Assembly (NCBI RefSeq): GCF_004358025.1
Contig: NZ_SMTL01000003.1
Location: 186,001-250,000, forward strand
Source of the DNA: Rhizobium deserti
Lineage (GTDB): Bacteria > Pseudomonadota > Alphaproteobacteria > Rhizobiales > Rhizobiaceae
Direction: 5' to 3'
DNA: 64,000 nt
Part shown: positions 35,087-43,918 of the stretch, one piece after another
Layout of the letters: each line of letters begins with the position of its first letter
How positions within the stretch are numbered: the stretch's first letter is position 1
Notes under the pieces: model-generated
Told to the model about the DNA's origin: nothing
What the model saw: only the letters and a program-made list of their open reading frames with translations
Databases searched by the model: none
Program-made: the position numbers and the translations under genes

Positions 35087-37234
35087 TTAGGCGGCAGGCG
35101 TGCTGCCGCTGAAGTTGAGGTAGGCGCCACCCGCGCCGTTACTCATATGCGCTTGTATTCGCCACTGGATGTTGCTGTCTGGGGTGGTCACGGTGTCGTT
35201 GAACCCAACCTGTTGCGCGGGTCTCACGTTAAACTGCGAAATGCCGATCCAAGGTCCGGAGTTGACGCGACGCTCCAACGTGAGATGCGTGACATGCATT
35301 TGCGGCTGCGTGACAACTACGGCCAACGTTCCGTCACCCCCGCCCCCAGACACCACAGTTGGCGCCAAGATTGGTGTGACATTGTCGACGGCAACGACGG
35401 TGTTCAGCAGCGGGGAAAATAGGCTTCCCTCTTCCCCATTGAAAACCCGCACACGCGCATCAATCGTCAGCCCTGCAAACGCTCCTGCCACGTAGGCACC
35501 CGCGGGGAACTCCGTCATGCTCTGCCAAGCATTGGGTACGCTGCCTGAGTAGGTGTGATAGGTGGCTTCTGCCAGATCATAGCTTTGCGCCGGCAGGACA
35601 TAAGCCAAGCGAAGCTCTTTTGCCCCGCCTGGATAGGTCACCTCGATTGCCCCTTGCGGAGCGTTCGGTGTGATCATGTCGGTCTCATATCCGAGCTCTG
35701 GAATAATATCAGGCGCTGGCGCTTCGTCCGTTGCTGGATTCCAAGGCGCCAGCGTCGGCCAGACGGTGAAGGGTATCTCTACCGCGCCGTTCTCATCATC
35801 CACCCGCGGCGCATCCATTCGAACCTTCTCTACATCGTCTAAGTCCGGTTCGGTGATCTCGGCATACAGCAAGCCCCAAGCCGCGAGGCCCACCATGTTT
35901 GTCGTCATCGTTCCGCGATCGGCGCGAGCAAGCGCGAACTTGCGCCGTAGGATGCGTTGCGCCTGGCTGGCCGATGGGCAGAACGGAAGCTCAAGGTCGA
36001 AGAATTTATCGCCGTAGCGATCGACTTCATCCTGGACCTTTGCCCATACAACCTTTCCCTCAAGCGCGAGGTCGGTCATTTCGTAGTTGCGCTCGGGCGA
36101 ATAGTATTTGACGCGGGCAATGTTCGGCCGCTCGACGGCCTCCGGCCCGGACTGCCAGGAGTAGTCGTAGATATCCTCTGGCGTAAAGCTGATCTCTGGC
36201 GCGATATCGTCGTCGATGAACTCAAAATAGATCAGTCCGTTCTCGTCCAGCCGCTGCTCAAGGCCGGCGGAGTCCAAGAACTGCTGCATGGTCTCGCCAC
36301 GCTCGCTCTCCCATGCCCACATGCCCCAAAGGCGGGAGCGTTTCTCGGTGCCCGTGAGGGTCGGGACAAGAACGTCTGCCTTATTGGCGGCGTCCGCAAT
36401 CTTTGCCCAGCTGAAGCGCGTCCACTTAAACGCCGGATCTCGGCGCAGCACATGAGCGCAAATCAGCGGGCTATTATCGGACCATTTCCACGTCAGAGGG
36501 TCGTTCGGCCACTGGGAAAGATCGCGCGGATCGAAGACTTTTGAGGCGCGAGCGATCCATTCGCTCTCCGGCGCCCCGTTCTGGTAGAGGCTGAGATACT
36601 TCTCCTCTTTCAGGCCCGGATTGTAGAACAGCAGCTGCGATTGCGCGATGCCGCGAACGCGATGCGCAGAAGTCCATAGATCGGGAAACAGCGACATGAT
36701 GCCGGCCCATGCCGTCTCCGCGCCAGTGCCCAGCTTGTCCTGCCAGTTAGCCCATGATCCGCCAGGACGCGCCCACGGTGGCGAGCTGACATCTCCATTG
36801 GCTTCCACAGTGACTTCGCGCTGGCCGAGATAATAAGCCTCGATCGCATCGATCGGTCCCTGAAGCCGACAGACCAAGCGTGCGCGTGTGCTGCCATCCG
36901 TATTGCCAAAGGCCTTCAGCCCGCCGACCCGAACGCGGCCGACGCCTTCGATGATGGAGCTTTCGCCCGTTTCAAATGTGCTCTTCACGTCAGACGGCTT
37001 GACGGCTCCGCCCTTCTGCTGGCGACCGAGCAGAGACGCACCCACGATCGCAGCACCGGCTACGCCATAGCCGATCACCGTTGCCAACGTGCCGGCCACC
37101 GTGGCGGAGATGGCCGTGCTGGACAGCAGGAAGCCATGAATGCCGATGATCAGGCTCTCAATACCGGCATGCGCCGGCACTGCCCCAGCCCAATAGGCGG
37201 CGCTTATCATGAGCAGCAATGTGCGAAGTTTCAT
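35087..37234 (-). CDS. Phage tail tip/host-specificity (J-like) protein
   Basis: 715 residues. It begins with a hydrophobic N-terminus with glycines (IGIHGFLLSSTAISATVAGTLATVIGYGVAGAAIVGASLLG) typical of central tail tip proteins. The middle (ELDEN-like FFEFIDDDIAPEISFTPEDIYDYSWQSGPEAVERPNIARVKYYSPE) is the gp27-like tip domain, and the last 200 residues contain fibronectin-type beta repeats (TYPGGAKELRLAYVLPAQSYD). It overlaps the next upstream gene by 4 bases. It should form the tail tip that carries the tailspike and touches the cell surface. Confidence 0.8.
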   Translation of the reverse strand: MKLRTLLLMISAAYWAGAVPAHAGIESLIIGIHGFLLSSTAISATVAGTLATVIGYGVAGAAIVGASLLGRQQKGGAVKPSDVKSTFETGESSIIEGVGRVRVGGLKAFGNTDGSTRARLVCRLQGPIDAIEAYYLGQREVTVEANGDVSSPPWARPGGSWANWQDKLGTGAETAWAGIMSLFPDLWTSAHRVRGIAQSQLLFYNPGLKEEKYLSLYQNGAPESEWIARASKVFDPRDLSQWPNDPLTWKWSDNSPLICAHVLRRDPAFKWTRFSWAKIADAANKADVLVPTLTGTEKRSRLWGMWAWESERGETMQQFLDSAGLEQRLDENGLIYFEFIDDDIAPEISFTPEDIYDYSWQSGPEAVERPNIARVKYYSPERNYEMTDLALEGKVVWAKVQDEVDRYGDKFFDLELPFCPSASQAQRILRRKFALARADRGTMTTNMVGLAAWGLLYAEITEPDLDDVEKVRMDAPRVDDENGAVEIPFTVWPTLAPWNPATDEAPAPDIIPELGYETDMITPNAPQGAIEVTYPGGAKELRLAYVLPAQSYDLAEATYHTYSGSVPNAWQSMTEFPAGAYVAGAFAGLTIDARVRVFNGEEGSLFSPLLNTVVAVDNVTPILAPTVVSGGGGDGTLAVVVTQPQMHVTHLTLERRVNSGPWIGISQFNVRPAQQVGFNDTVTTPDSNIQWRIQAHMSNGAGGAYLNFSGSTPAA

Positions 37235-37638
37235 CTCTGGAAGGTCCAGGCCTTGACGATGTTGCGCGGCTGCAGGATCGACACGCCGACCTTGACCCGC
37301 CAGACGAACCGGCCGTGATCAAGGAAGATGCCGCTCACCTGCCCTGCAATCCTTGTTTCGATGATACCGACATCGCCGAACACCGGCGGGCCAGATGGCC
37401 AGATCGTGTCGTAGCGATCGGCTAGGGCTTCGTCCCACAGAGCGCAGAGCGAGCCCGCGCGCTTGATCTTGGCTTCCGCTTCCGGCCAGCTATGCCAATC
37501 GGGCTCGATCACCCGCACGCCGGTGGCTTTCTCGACCCATGAGCCGCACCAGGGCGAGCAGTCATCGACGCCAAAGACCGCTTCCTTCTCCTGGACACTT
37601 TCCATGTGCTCCTTGAGCAAGGCTTGAAGATCGATCAT
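37231..37638 (-). CDS. DUF6950-type phage tail assembly protein
   Basis: 135 residues from ATG 37638; the long open frame above it is a shadow of the neighbour. The sequence MIDLQALLKEHMESVQEKEAVFGVDDCSPWCGSWVEKATG, with CSPWC, and the later GDVGII fits the small DUF6950 family that precedes tip genes in rhizobial phages and resembles an NlpC/P60-like core whose cysteine is in DDCS. Enzyme activity is uncertain. ATGA overlaps join it to both neighbours. Confidence 0.65.
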   Translation of the reverse strand: MIDLQALLKEHMESVQEKEAVFGVDDCSPWCGSWVEKATGVRVIEPDWHSWPEAEAKIKRAGSLCALWDEALADRYDTIWPSGPPVFGDVGIIETRIAGQVSGIFLDHGRFVWRVKVGVSILQPRNIVKAWTFQR

Positions 37639-38216
37639 GCCTTGATGATCTCCGTTACCTTGACGCCCACGAAATTGAGCCCCTTGTCGCCGGGATAACG
37701 GCGCTCTTGGTCGGCTGGCGTCCACTTGCCGCCGAACGGATAGTTCTGGCTCTGCCATAGCGTCTCGACAGTGAAAGAGACGGTGCGAAGGCCAATGCCT
37801 TGGCTCTGCCGCTTTGGCGCCGACAGATAGCCTGGGAAGAGCTTTTTCAGCCCGCCGGTCCAAACCTCCTGCGTTTCCTGATCGAAGGCGCACCAGTAGA
37901 GGTCAGCAAGCGAGCCCTCAATCTGGCGAGCAGTGTCTTTAACCGAGCGAAGGAAATCGACGTTCACACCCGACAAGACGATATCGACTTTGGCCGCTTG
38001 GCCGAAGCGCGGGTCCTCCACAGCCGAGATGGACACCAGCTGCCGGCCGCCCGGGTCAGACACGCCGAACCATTCCCGGCCCCCAACCGTCTTCCGTCCG
38101 ACACCATTATGAACAAGCCATGTGCCAGTCGGCAGTTGCAGCTCCATGAACCATGCGCGGGCGATGTGCGGCCGGCGCAGGAAGGCACGTTCGGCTTCCG
38201 AGAACAAAGGCGCCAT
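37635..38216 (-). CDS. Minor tail protein
   Basis: 193 residues: MAPLFSEAERAFLRRPHIARAWFMELQLPTGTWLVHNGVGRKTVGGREWFGVSDPGGRQLVSISAVEDPRFGQAAKVDIVLSGVN. The beta-rich pattern with AWFMELQLPTGTWLVHNG matches a conserved tail protein of rhizobial and GTA-like siphoviruses. It lies between the tape measure and tip genes, where the distal-tail adaptors lie. Translationally coupled to both neighbours (ATGA and 1-base overlaps). Confidence 0.7.
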   Translation of the reverse strand: MAPLFSEAERAFLRRPHIARAWFMELQLPTGTWLVHNGVGRKTVGGREWFGVSDPGGRQLVSISAVEDPRFGQAAKVDIVLSGVNVDFLRSVKDTARQIEGSLADLYWCAFDQETQEVWTGGLKKLFPGYLSAPKRQSQGIGLRTVSFTVETLWQSQNYPFGGKWTPADQERRYPGDKGLNFVGVKVTEIIKA

Positions 38217-38431
38217 CAGCTATTCGCCTCTACCCATGCAGCCAGCTCTTGGCGATGGCGTTCGCGGATCTCTGCAACTGTCACCTGGATCTCTGCTTTC
38301 TCTTCATCGGCAATGGCATCATCGTGCCGCTCGGGCTCCGGGAAGAGCGCAGCATTCATCTCATTGGCATGCAGCCGCGCCAGATCCCGCCGCTTCATGA
38401 CGACGACTTCCTCAAGGGTTCTCTCTACCAT
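38216..38431 (-). CDS. Small phage tail-region protein
   Basis: 71 residues, helical and charged (MVERTLEEVVVMKRRDLARLHANEMNAALFPEPERHDDAIADEEKAEIQVTVAEIRERHRQEL). No family. It starts 2 bases after the intended stop of the frameshifted gene upstream (TGATCATG) and shares one base with the next gene. Confidence 0.6.
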   Translation of the reverse strand: MVERTLEEVVVMKRRDLARLHANEMNAALFPEPERHDDAIADEEKAEIQVTVAEIRERHRQELAAWVEANS

Positions 38432-38433
38432 GA

Positions 38434-39158
38434 TCAGTCCGCGAAATAGTCGCGCACGTCGTAGTCGAAGACTTCCGACAGGATCAGTGTGCTTTCCTGA
38501 CCCACATCAACGCCGCGGCGAGGTCCGCGCCGCTCTCATTGTCGAGCGTCATCACCAGCACCGGCATCAGCGTGGCGAAGTCGTCTGCAGTGATGGCTTT
38601 GCGAAGCGGAGGCCATATCCGATACTCACCCGATCCGAGCGCTTCAGTGATCATGTATTTTCCAAAGTGGAGCGGGAAGAACCCGATCTCGTCGCCGTAA
38701 TCGAGGCCATGTCCCCAGAAAGCGGAGCCGAGCTTGATCACAGTCGTATCTCTGGCTGCGCCACCGGCCACGGCCACGTTAGGCGGTGAAACGCCCCAAT
38801 TGATCCCGTTTGCCCAAGGCTGTCCGTTGCTCCAGGGCATCCCGACGCGCTCTTGCAACGGGGTGAAGTTAGCACCCGCCTCCTGAAGCGTAAGACTGTC
38901 GGGAGCGGGCCACGACACGCGCACAGCGTTCGCCCCGCCATGCAGAGCCATGACAAGTCCCTCAATGCGGCGGTAAAGTCGGCCCCTGGCAGGTGGAAGA
39001 ACGAACTCATACTTCCAGTAACCAAAGGCCGACGCTACGGATTGAAACCGGCCTCCGGTGCTTTCCTGTCGACCGGTCGCCCCCTTTGATCGAGGGCCAG
39101 CCAAAGGGCGGCGGGAAATGATGCCGAGGCCGCTTGGCCAGTTGAGCAGTCGCGCCAT
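38434..39158 (-). pseudogene. Tail protein with a frameshift near its 3' end
   Basis: From ATG 39158 the reading frame (MARLLNWPSGLGIISRRPLAGPRSKG) is open for 224 codons and stops at 38484. Near 38508 one base seems to be missing: GCGTTGATGTGG would be GCGTTGGATGTGG. In the shifted frame the sequence goes on DVGQESTLILSEVFDYDVRDYFAD and stops at 38434, 2 bases before the next ATG, as expected for packed phage genes. About 24 C-terminal residues are lost. The protein is a likely distal-tail component with a beta-sandwich pattern. It overlaps the tape-measure stop by one base. Confidence 0.7.
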
Positions 39159-41035
39159 CAGCCCCTCGTTTTACGGGTGTTGGATACCTTGTTGCGGGAA
39201 TCCACCATCTTGCCGAAGTTCCGGCCCTGCTCGTCCATCCGGCGCTCCAAGCGAGCCAGGCCAGCAGCATCAGAATTCGGCGCATGGATGGTCGGCGCAT
39301 AGACAAGCGATCCACCGCCGCTGGTCAGTTTCTGCCCCGGCTTGGTGATATCGACGCGCTCATTCGGCGACTTACGGAACGCGACCAATTGGCTATCGAC
39401 GCCCCCGGTTCCGCCCGGCAGGATCGTCCCACCGGTAGAGAACCCGACCAGACCGCCGAGCAGGCTCTTGAAGATGCCGCCTCCGATCCCGCCGCCAAAA
39501 TCCATGCTGGAGATCAGATTTGAAGCGACGGAGCTGATCGCATCCAGCGCCACATCCCTCCAGCTTTTCGTGCCCTTGATCGCATCGGCAATAGACGAGC
39601 CCACATTGCTGAAGGCACTCGCTATACCATCCCCAACTCCAGCCCCGACATTCTCGATACCGCTGAAGCTGTCGCGAATGCCACCGGCCACGCTCTGGGC
39701 GGCAGCCAGCGCCTGCGGGCCATTCTCCGCCATGCCGTTATTCAAGCCTTGGATGATGTTGGTGCCGACTTCATGCATGACACGCGAGGGCGAATGGATG
39801 CCAAGCGTACTCTTGATGCTGTCGCTGATCGAGTTGCCGATATCAGCAATGCCGGTCTTGACGGATTCCCACTTCGCCTGAATGCCCTACCAGAGGCCGT
39901 CAATGATCTGGCCGCCGATCTCCAGCATCTGTCCTGGCAAAGCCGCAAAGGCGGAAAGGATATCGGCGGCGAGCTGTTTCACTGCCGTCCCGACAGAACC
40001 GACCTTCTCGGCCACGCCATCCCAGGCAGACACAAACCCCGCCCAGGCTCCCGCCAGGAATTCGCTGATCGCGGTACCGAGCTGCTGGATCTGCGGCCAG
40101 AACGCGACAACACCGGCCGACAGAAGGGCGAGACCAGCAACCGCCGCGGCGATTGGCGCGCCGATCGCAGCAATACCGACTGCAACAAGTCCGAGGGGAA
40201 CAGCCAGGGCGGCAAGGCCGGTGGTCAGGCCGGCAGCAATAGTGACGAAGCTCTGAGTTTCAGGTGACAGTTCCCGGAAATAGGTCACAGCCTCCAGCAG
40301 CCAGCTGGAAAATTCCGTCAGATAAGGAAGCATCTGGCCGGCAATGACCGCGGCGAGGCTTCCCATCGTCCCCATGATCTTGTCGAGGTTCTCGTTGAAC
40401 TTGCCGGCATTGGCGCCCATCTCGGCCGTGAAGACCTGGCCGAACTTGTCAGCGTCCTTCATCGTCTGGGCTAGCGCCGCAGATCCGCCATTCAGCATCA
40501 GGATCATTTCAGCGCCCGACTTGCCCATCAGCTGCATGGCCATGGCCGTCTTCTGGGCACCATCGGGCATAGCCGCGAATTTGTCGGCGATCTCCTGCAT
40601 CACAGTGCTAGCAGATTTCAGGCTACCGTCAGAGCTCTTGACGCCGATCCCGAGCTTCTGGAAGGCTTTAGCAGCATCGCCTGTGCCGGTCGCTGCGGAC
40701 ACCATGTTCTTAGACAGCTTACCCACGGAGCCCTGAAGGGTTTCAAAGGCAACGCCGTTGATCTCGGCTGCATATTTCAGGCGCGAAAGTTCCTCCGTCC
40801 CGATCCCGATCTTCTGGGCGATTTCGTCCATTTTGTCGGCTTCGTCGATCGCGCCCTTGACGGCCACGCCGATGGCGGCACCCGCCGCAACGGCTGCAGC
40901 GCCGGCAACCGCCAGGCCCTGCTTGATGGCAGGGCCAAACTTAGCAAGCCTGGACTGAGCACCAGTAAGGCCCTTGTCGAAGGCAGCCGAGTCCAACCCC
41001 AGAACGACCCGCAATGCACCGATGACAGAATTCAT
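39158..41035 (-). pseudogene. Tape-measure protein interrupted by an amber codon
   Basis: The tape measure sets tail length and is threaded inside the tube. From ATG 41035 the frame codes 382 residues (MNSVIGALRVVLGLDSAAFDKGLTG, membrane-like helices near 250-300) up to GGQIIDGLW, then TAG at 39889-39887, then continues in the same frame GIQAKWESVKTGIADIGNSISDSIKSTLGIHSPSRVMHEVGTN to the natural stop at 39158. CAG to TAG is the simplest change. The intact protein would have 625 residues. SPSRVMHEVG is a tape-measure hallmark. Unless suppressed, it abolishes tails. Confidence 0.88.
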
Positions 41036-41708
41036 GAGCGTTTTGTTCGTCCGTTGATCCAGGAAGAGACGGAAGCGAGCTGATCTTGCCAGCTGCGCTT
41101 AGGCTCGCCGGCCTTTCCGTCACGCCAGAACAGCTTATCGAGGCGGATAAAGTCCCGGCCGTTCTGAGGCGCATAAGCCGTCAGACGTGCCACATGCCAA
41201 GCCAGCCAGGCCATAGCGTTGTGGCGGCTGCGCTGCGCCCCTTGGGCGCCGCGAATGATCGTGTCGATCTCTCGAAGGGTTAGCCGCCAGAAGGTTTTCG
41301 GGTCCTGCCCGATCTCGACCCATCCGGCGAGACGGTCGGACCAGGTGAATTCCTGCCCGCCGTCGCCTTCGGCTTTCCCGCATCGGATTTCACCTCCGGC
41401 ATGGAAGCGACGATCACTTCGCCGATAAGCCGCGCACTTTCCACCAAACCATGAATTTGCATCAGACGGCCGGCCTCTCGCATGGTGATGCCGGGCTTTG
41501 CATCCGAGACTGCAGCTCGGAAGAAAGACCGCATGATGCGCATATCGAGATGCTCTTGTTCGGCCATTTCGCCGAACTCCTTGAGGAGCACGTCGGTTGT
41601 CTTGCCGAACTCGTCTTCCAGCTCGCACCATTCATTGGCGGAAAGCAGAAAGGCCAGACGCTCGCCATCGATTTCGGCCGTGATGATCCCGCGCACGCTA
41701 TTTGTCAT
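41032..41708 (-). CDS. Tail assembly chaperone, long product made by -1 frameshift (GT-like)
   Basis: Joining 41708-41373 with 41373-41032 after a one-base slip back gives about 225 residues. The second part, AEGDGGQEFTWSDRLAGWVEIGQDPKTFWRLTLREIDTIIRG, has no start codon of its own but looks fully coding, with FWRLTLREID as the rhizobial/GTA phage motif. Its stop overlaps the tape-measure ATG by 4 bases. In lambda the corresponding GT protein guides tail tube polymerisation around the tape measure; the order here is the same. Confidence 0.8.
41280..41708 (-). CDS. Tail assembly chaperone, short product (G-like)
   Basis: 142 residues in the zero frame: MTNSVRGIITAEIDGERLAFLLSANEWCELEDEFGKTTDVLLKEFGEMAEQEHLDMRIMRSFFRAAVSDAKPGIT. 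It matches the GTA-like family of tail chaperones (gp10-like). The last 30 residues, after the slip site, are Pro/Ser/Arg-rich and probably a by-product of normal decoding. It lies between the tube and tape-measure genes. Confidence 0.8.
   Translation of the reverse strand: MTNSVRGIITAEIDGERLAFLLSANEWCELEDEFGKTTDVLLKEFGEMAEQEHLDMRIMRSFFRAAVSDAKPGITMREAGRLMQIHGLVESARLIGEVIVASMPEVKSDAGKPKATAGRNSPGPTVSPDGSRSGRTRKPSGG
41373..41379 (-). promoter_or_regulatory. Slippery heptamer GGGAAAG for programmed -1 frameshift
   Basis: In the zero frame the codons are GCG GGA AAG, so the heptamer is phased G GGA AAG, the X XXY YYZ form and the same heptamer used by lambda G/GT. A slip of one base at this site joins the two halves of the chaperone gene exactly. 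Confidence 0.85.
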
Positions 41709-41717
41709 GGATCACCT

Positions 41718-42407
41718 TCAGGCTACGACATCAGCAGTTTCGGCACTCGTGACCGAAGTGCTGAATGCATCATTGGCGCCGGTAACGGCGACGCTCACAC
41801 CTTTGCCGATATCGCCGATCAGCGGGATATAAGACTGGCCGGTAGAGCCGACGATGTTTGCGCCATCCACCTTCCACTGATAGGTGAGGTCCATAGCGCC
41901 GGCCCAGATGCCCGGTTCGATCGTCAGTGGTGCGCCGACCTTCGCCACGCCGGTCACAGCCGGAGCGGCCAGGTTACGAGGTGCGGCCGGATCGGTGAGG
42001 ATCGGCTCGCCGGAAACCTTGAAGGTCACGGTGGCCGTCATCTTATCGTCGGTCGGCGCCGATTTCTCGTAGGACTGGAGAATGGCGTAGAACATCGCCT
42101 GGACGCCGTTCGGGAATGTGATCCGGCACCACTTGCGCTTGCCCTTGGCGGACATCAGAGCCTTGTCGGAAGCCGAGCCCGGAACGTAGTTTTGCTCAAA
42201 CGACATCTCGCCGGGATCGGTCAGGCCGCTAATGAATTCGCGCGTCCGGTTCGGGCTCTGCATATGGGTGACGTCGACCGAATCCGTCGTGTCGGACGGC
42301 GGCGTGACGTCATAGATTTCACTGACATAGGTGAATAGGGTCGGCGTCTCGGCCGGCGCCATTTCGAATGTAATGCCGTAGCCAAGGCTGGCCTGGGTGT
42401 CGCTCAT
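41718..42407 (-). CDS. Major tail tube protein with C-terminal Ig-like domain
   Basis: 229 residues. Residues 1-140 form the tube subunit (GYGITFEMAPAETPTLFTYVSEIYDVTPPSDTTDSVDVTHMQSPNRTREFISGLTDPGEMSFEQNY). After a linker (PAAPRNLAAPAVTG) the last 85 residues form an immunoglobulin-like domain (DLTYQWKVDGANIVGSTGQSYIPLIGDIGKGVSVAVTGAN), of the kind displayed on virion surfaces to bind carbohydrate. The position before the chaperone pair supports the call. Confidence 0.88.
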   Translation of the reverse strand: MSDTQASLGYGITFEMAPAETPTLFTYVSEIYDVTPPSDTTDSVDVTHMQSPNRTREFISGLTDPGEMSFEQNYVPGSASDKALMSAKGKRKWCRITFPNGVQAMFYAILQSYEKSAPTDDKMTATVTFKVSGEPILTDPAAPRNLAAPAVTGVAKVGAPLTIEPGIWAGAMDLTYQWKVDGANIVGSTGQSYIPLIGDIGKGVSVAVTGANDAFSTSVTSAETADVVA

Positions 42408-42419
42408 GGTTTCAGGTCC

Positions 42420-42815
42420 CTAGTTGGAATACCAGACGAAGATATCGGTGGAGCGCCGGTAAAGCTGATTGCCGGCGGCGCCGTCCGGCTGGAAGTCGCG
42501 GCGGTCTTCAATGAAGCCGCCCTTGAACATGATGCCGGACCGTTCGCCCCGAGCGCCTTCGATGACGGAGGTAATCGCATCGGCAATGTTTCGGGCCAGC
42601 AAGGCAGACTTGGCGTAGCCGTCGACCTGCAGGCGCACACGCTCCAGTCCGCTTCGGCCGGAATTGGTAATGTCGGGCTGGCTGCTGACAACCTGTAGAA
42701 TTCCGTAGGCTGTGGACGATGCCCCTTGCGGAAGGCGCCCCCAATGGATGCGATCGCTGATCAGATGACGCACGCGGGCGTCTGCCAACAGCAGCGCAGT
42801 GATGGCTTCTTCCAT
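42420..42815 (-). CDS. DUF3168 tail completion protein
   Basis: 131 residues: MEEAITALLLADARVRHLISDRIHWGRLPQGASSTAYGILQVVSSQPDITNSGRSGLERVRLQVDGYAKS. The DUF3168 pattern (short helix, DRIHWGRLPQG, later VQVDGYA-like RLQVDGYA) is clear. Members close the tail end of HK97-like phages. Lies 3 bases after the gp10-like gene. Confidence 0.85.
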   Translation of the reverse strand: MEEAITALLLADARVRHLISDRIHWGRLPQGASSTAYGILQVVSSQPDITNSGRSGLERVRLQVDGYAKSALLARNIADAITSVIEGARGERSGIMFKGGFIEDRRDFQPDGAAGNQLYRRSTDIFVWYSN

Positions 42816-42818
42816 GGA

Positions 42819-43274
42819 TCACTTGCCCTTTGCGAGCTTCGCTGCCTTGCGGGCAAGTCTTGCCGCGGCCTTGGAGATCTCCACCCAAAGGCCATCCTTG
42901 ATGCGCTCAAGCGTCGGCTGCTTTTCCGCGTCCCAAGCTGGCCGCAGGTGCGGCTCTGCGGCCTGGTGCTGATTGCCAAATTCGGTTTGCACAGCGGCGG
43001 GATCGTTCGGCCCAACGAAGACTTCGACCGGACTTTCCTTTTTGTTCATGCGCTTTTGGCGTTTCGTCAGCTTTGTGCCGACGCCATAGGATTTCTTGAG
43101 GTTGCCTTCACGCTCCGGAGCGTTCGCCCGACCTGCCTCGGCTATGGGTTGCGCAGCTTTCATCAGAGTGCGGCGACCGACTGATTTCGCTGTCGCACGG
43201 GGCAATTTCTTCAGTGCTTGATCAAGATCTTTCAGACCGTCAACCCGGACACTGAAACCCTTAGTTCTGGCCAT
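42819..43274 (-). CDS. HK97 gp10-like tail-component protein
   Basis: 151 residues. MARTKGFSVRVDGLKDLDQALKKLPRATAKSVGRRTLMKAAQPIAEAGRANAPEREGNLKKSYGVG is the HK97 gp10 family start; the Lys/Arg-rich segment TKRQKRMNKKESPVEVFVGPNDPAAVQTEFGNQHQAAEPHLRPAWDAEK is also typical. Head-tail joining or tail completion role. Its start overlaps the adaptor gene stop by 14 bases. Confidence 0.87.
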   Translation of the reverse strand: MARTKGFSVRVDGLKDLDQALKKLPRATAKSVGRRTLMKAAQPIAEAGRANAPEREGNLKKSYGVGTKLTKRQKRMNKKESPVEVFVGPNDPAAVQTEFGNQHQAAEPHLRPAWDAEKQPTLERIKDGLWVEISKAAARLARKAAKLAKGK

Positions 43275-43608
43275 CGTCCGGATCTCTTATGGCAGTGATC
43301 TCGATAAACCGATCGCGGCCATCGTCGAGATCCTTGATCCCGAAGATTTCCCAGGTTGCCCCGTCGTATGAAATGCGATCGGTGACTGCGACTGCTCTCG
43401 TGACGCTATCCTTGCGGACAACGAAGCGGCTCATCAGCACGCCGGCAACTTGATTAGAGGCGTACTTCTCGCCGTCGCTGACATCCCGCTTTCGCGCCCA
43501 GCGGCTAGCGATTTCCTGCCAAGTGTAAACCAGCTGGTTCATCCCGTCGGTCCCGCTCTGCACTTGGCGATGAAGTGCGATCCGCCGGTCTAGATCCCCT
43601 GCTTGCAT
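43261..43608 (-). CDS. Phage head closure protein (head-tail adaptor)
   Basis: 115 residues: MQAGDLDRRIALHRQVQSGTDGMNQLVYTWQEIASRWARKRDVSDGEKYASNQVAGVLMSRFVVR. This is the SPP1 gp16/HK97 gp7-like adaptor with the conserved AGxLDRRIxL start. It binds the connector and closes the head. It follows the connector gene by 3 bases. Confidence 0.9.
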   Translation of the reverse strand: MQAGDLDRRIALHRQVQSGTDGMNQLVYTWQEIASRWARKRDVSDGEKYASNQVAGVLMSRFVVRKDSVTRAVAVTDRISYDGATWEIFGIKDLDDGRDRFIEITAIRDPDDGQN

Positions 43609-43611
43609 CGC

Positions 43612-43908
43612 TTAGACCCTCAGCCACCGGTATGGATCTAGAAGCAGCATGCTCGACCTGGGCAAGCCGTCAGAGCCGCTACGGTTCTCATACAGGGCCG
43701 AGACGTACATCATGGCCGCAACCTTGAAGACGCTCTCCTTGCCGACCGGCACAAGGGCGATGTGGCAGTACTGCAAGACAGCGCTTTCGGCAGCATCCAT
43801 GTAAGCCTGGATGGTGGCGTCGTCGTCGCTGGTATCGACACGCAGATGCTCTTTCACCTCTTCCAAGGTGTAAAGCGGGCCGGTAGTCAGGACGACGACG
43901 TTTCCCAT
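43612..43908 (-). CDS. Head-tail connector protein (gp6-like)
   Basis: 98 residues, YTLEEVKEHLRVDTSDDDATIQAYMDAAESAVLQYC being the signature of HK97 gp6/YqbG-like connectors. It forms the ring under the portal. The gene starts 10 bases after 43919-44311 and is followed by the adaptor gene. Confidence 0.9.
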   Translation of the reverse strand: MGNVVVLTTGPLYTLEEVKEHLRVDTSDDDATIQAYMDAAESAVLQYCHIALVPVGKESVFKVAAMMYVSALYENRSGSDGLPRSSMLLLDPYRWLRV

Positions 43909-43918
43909 TTTAGTTGCC

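Noticed and set aside
41380..41631. Upstream part of the long frame that contains the second half of the tail chaperone
   Set aside because: Arg/His-rich shadow; the true link to the second half is the -1 slip at GGGAAAG.
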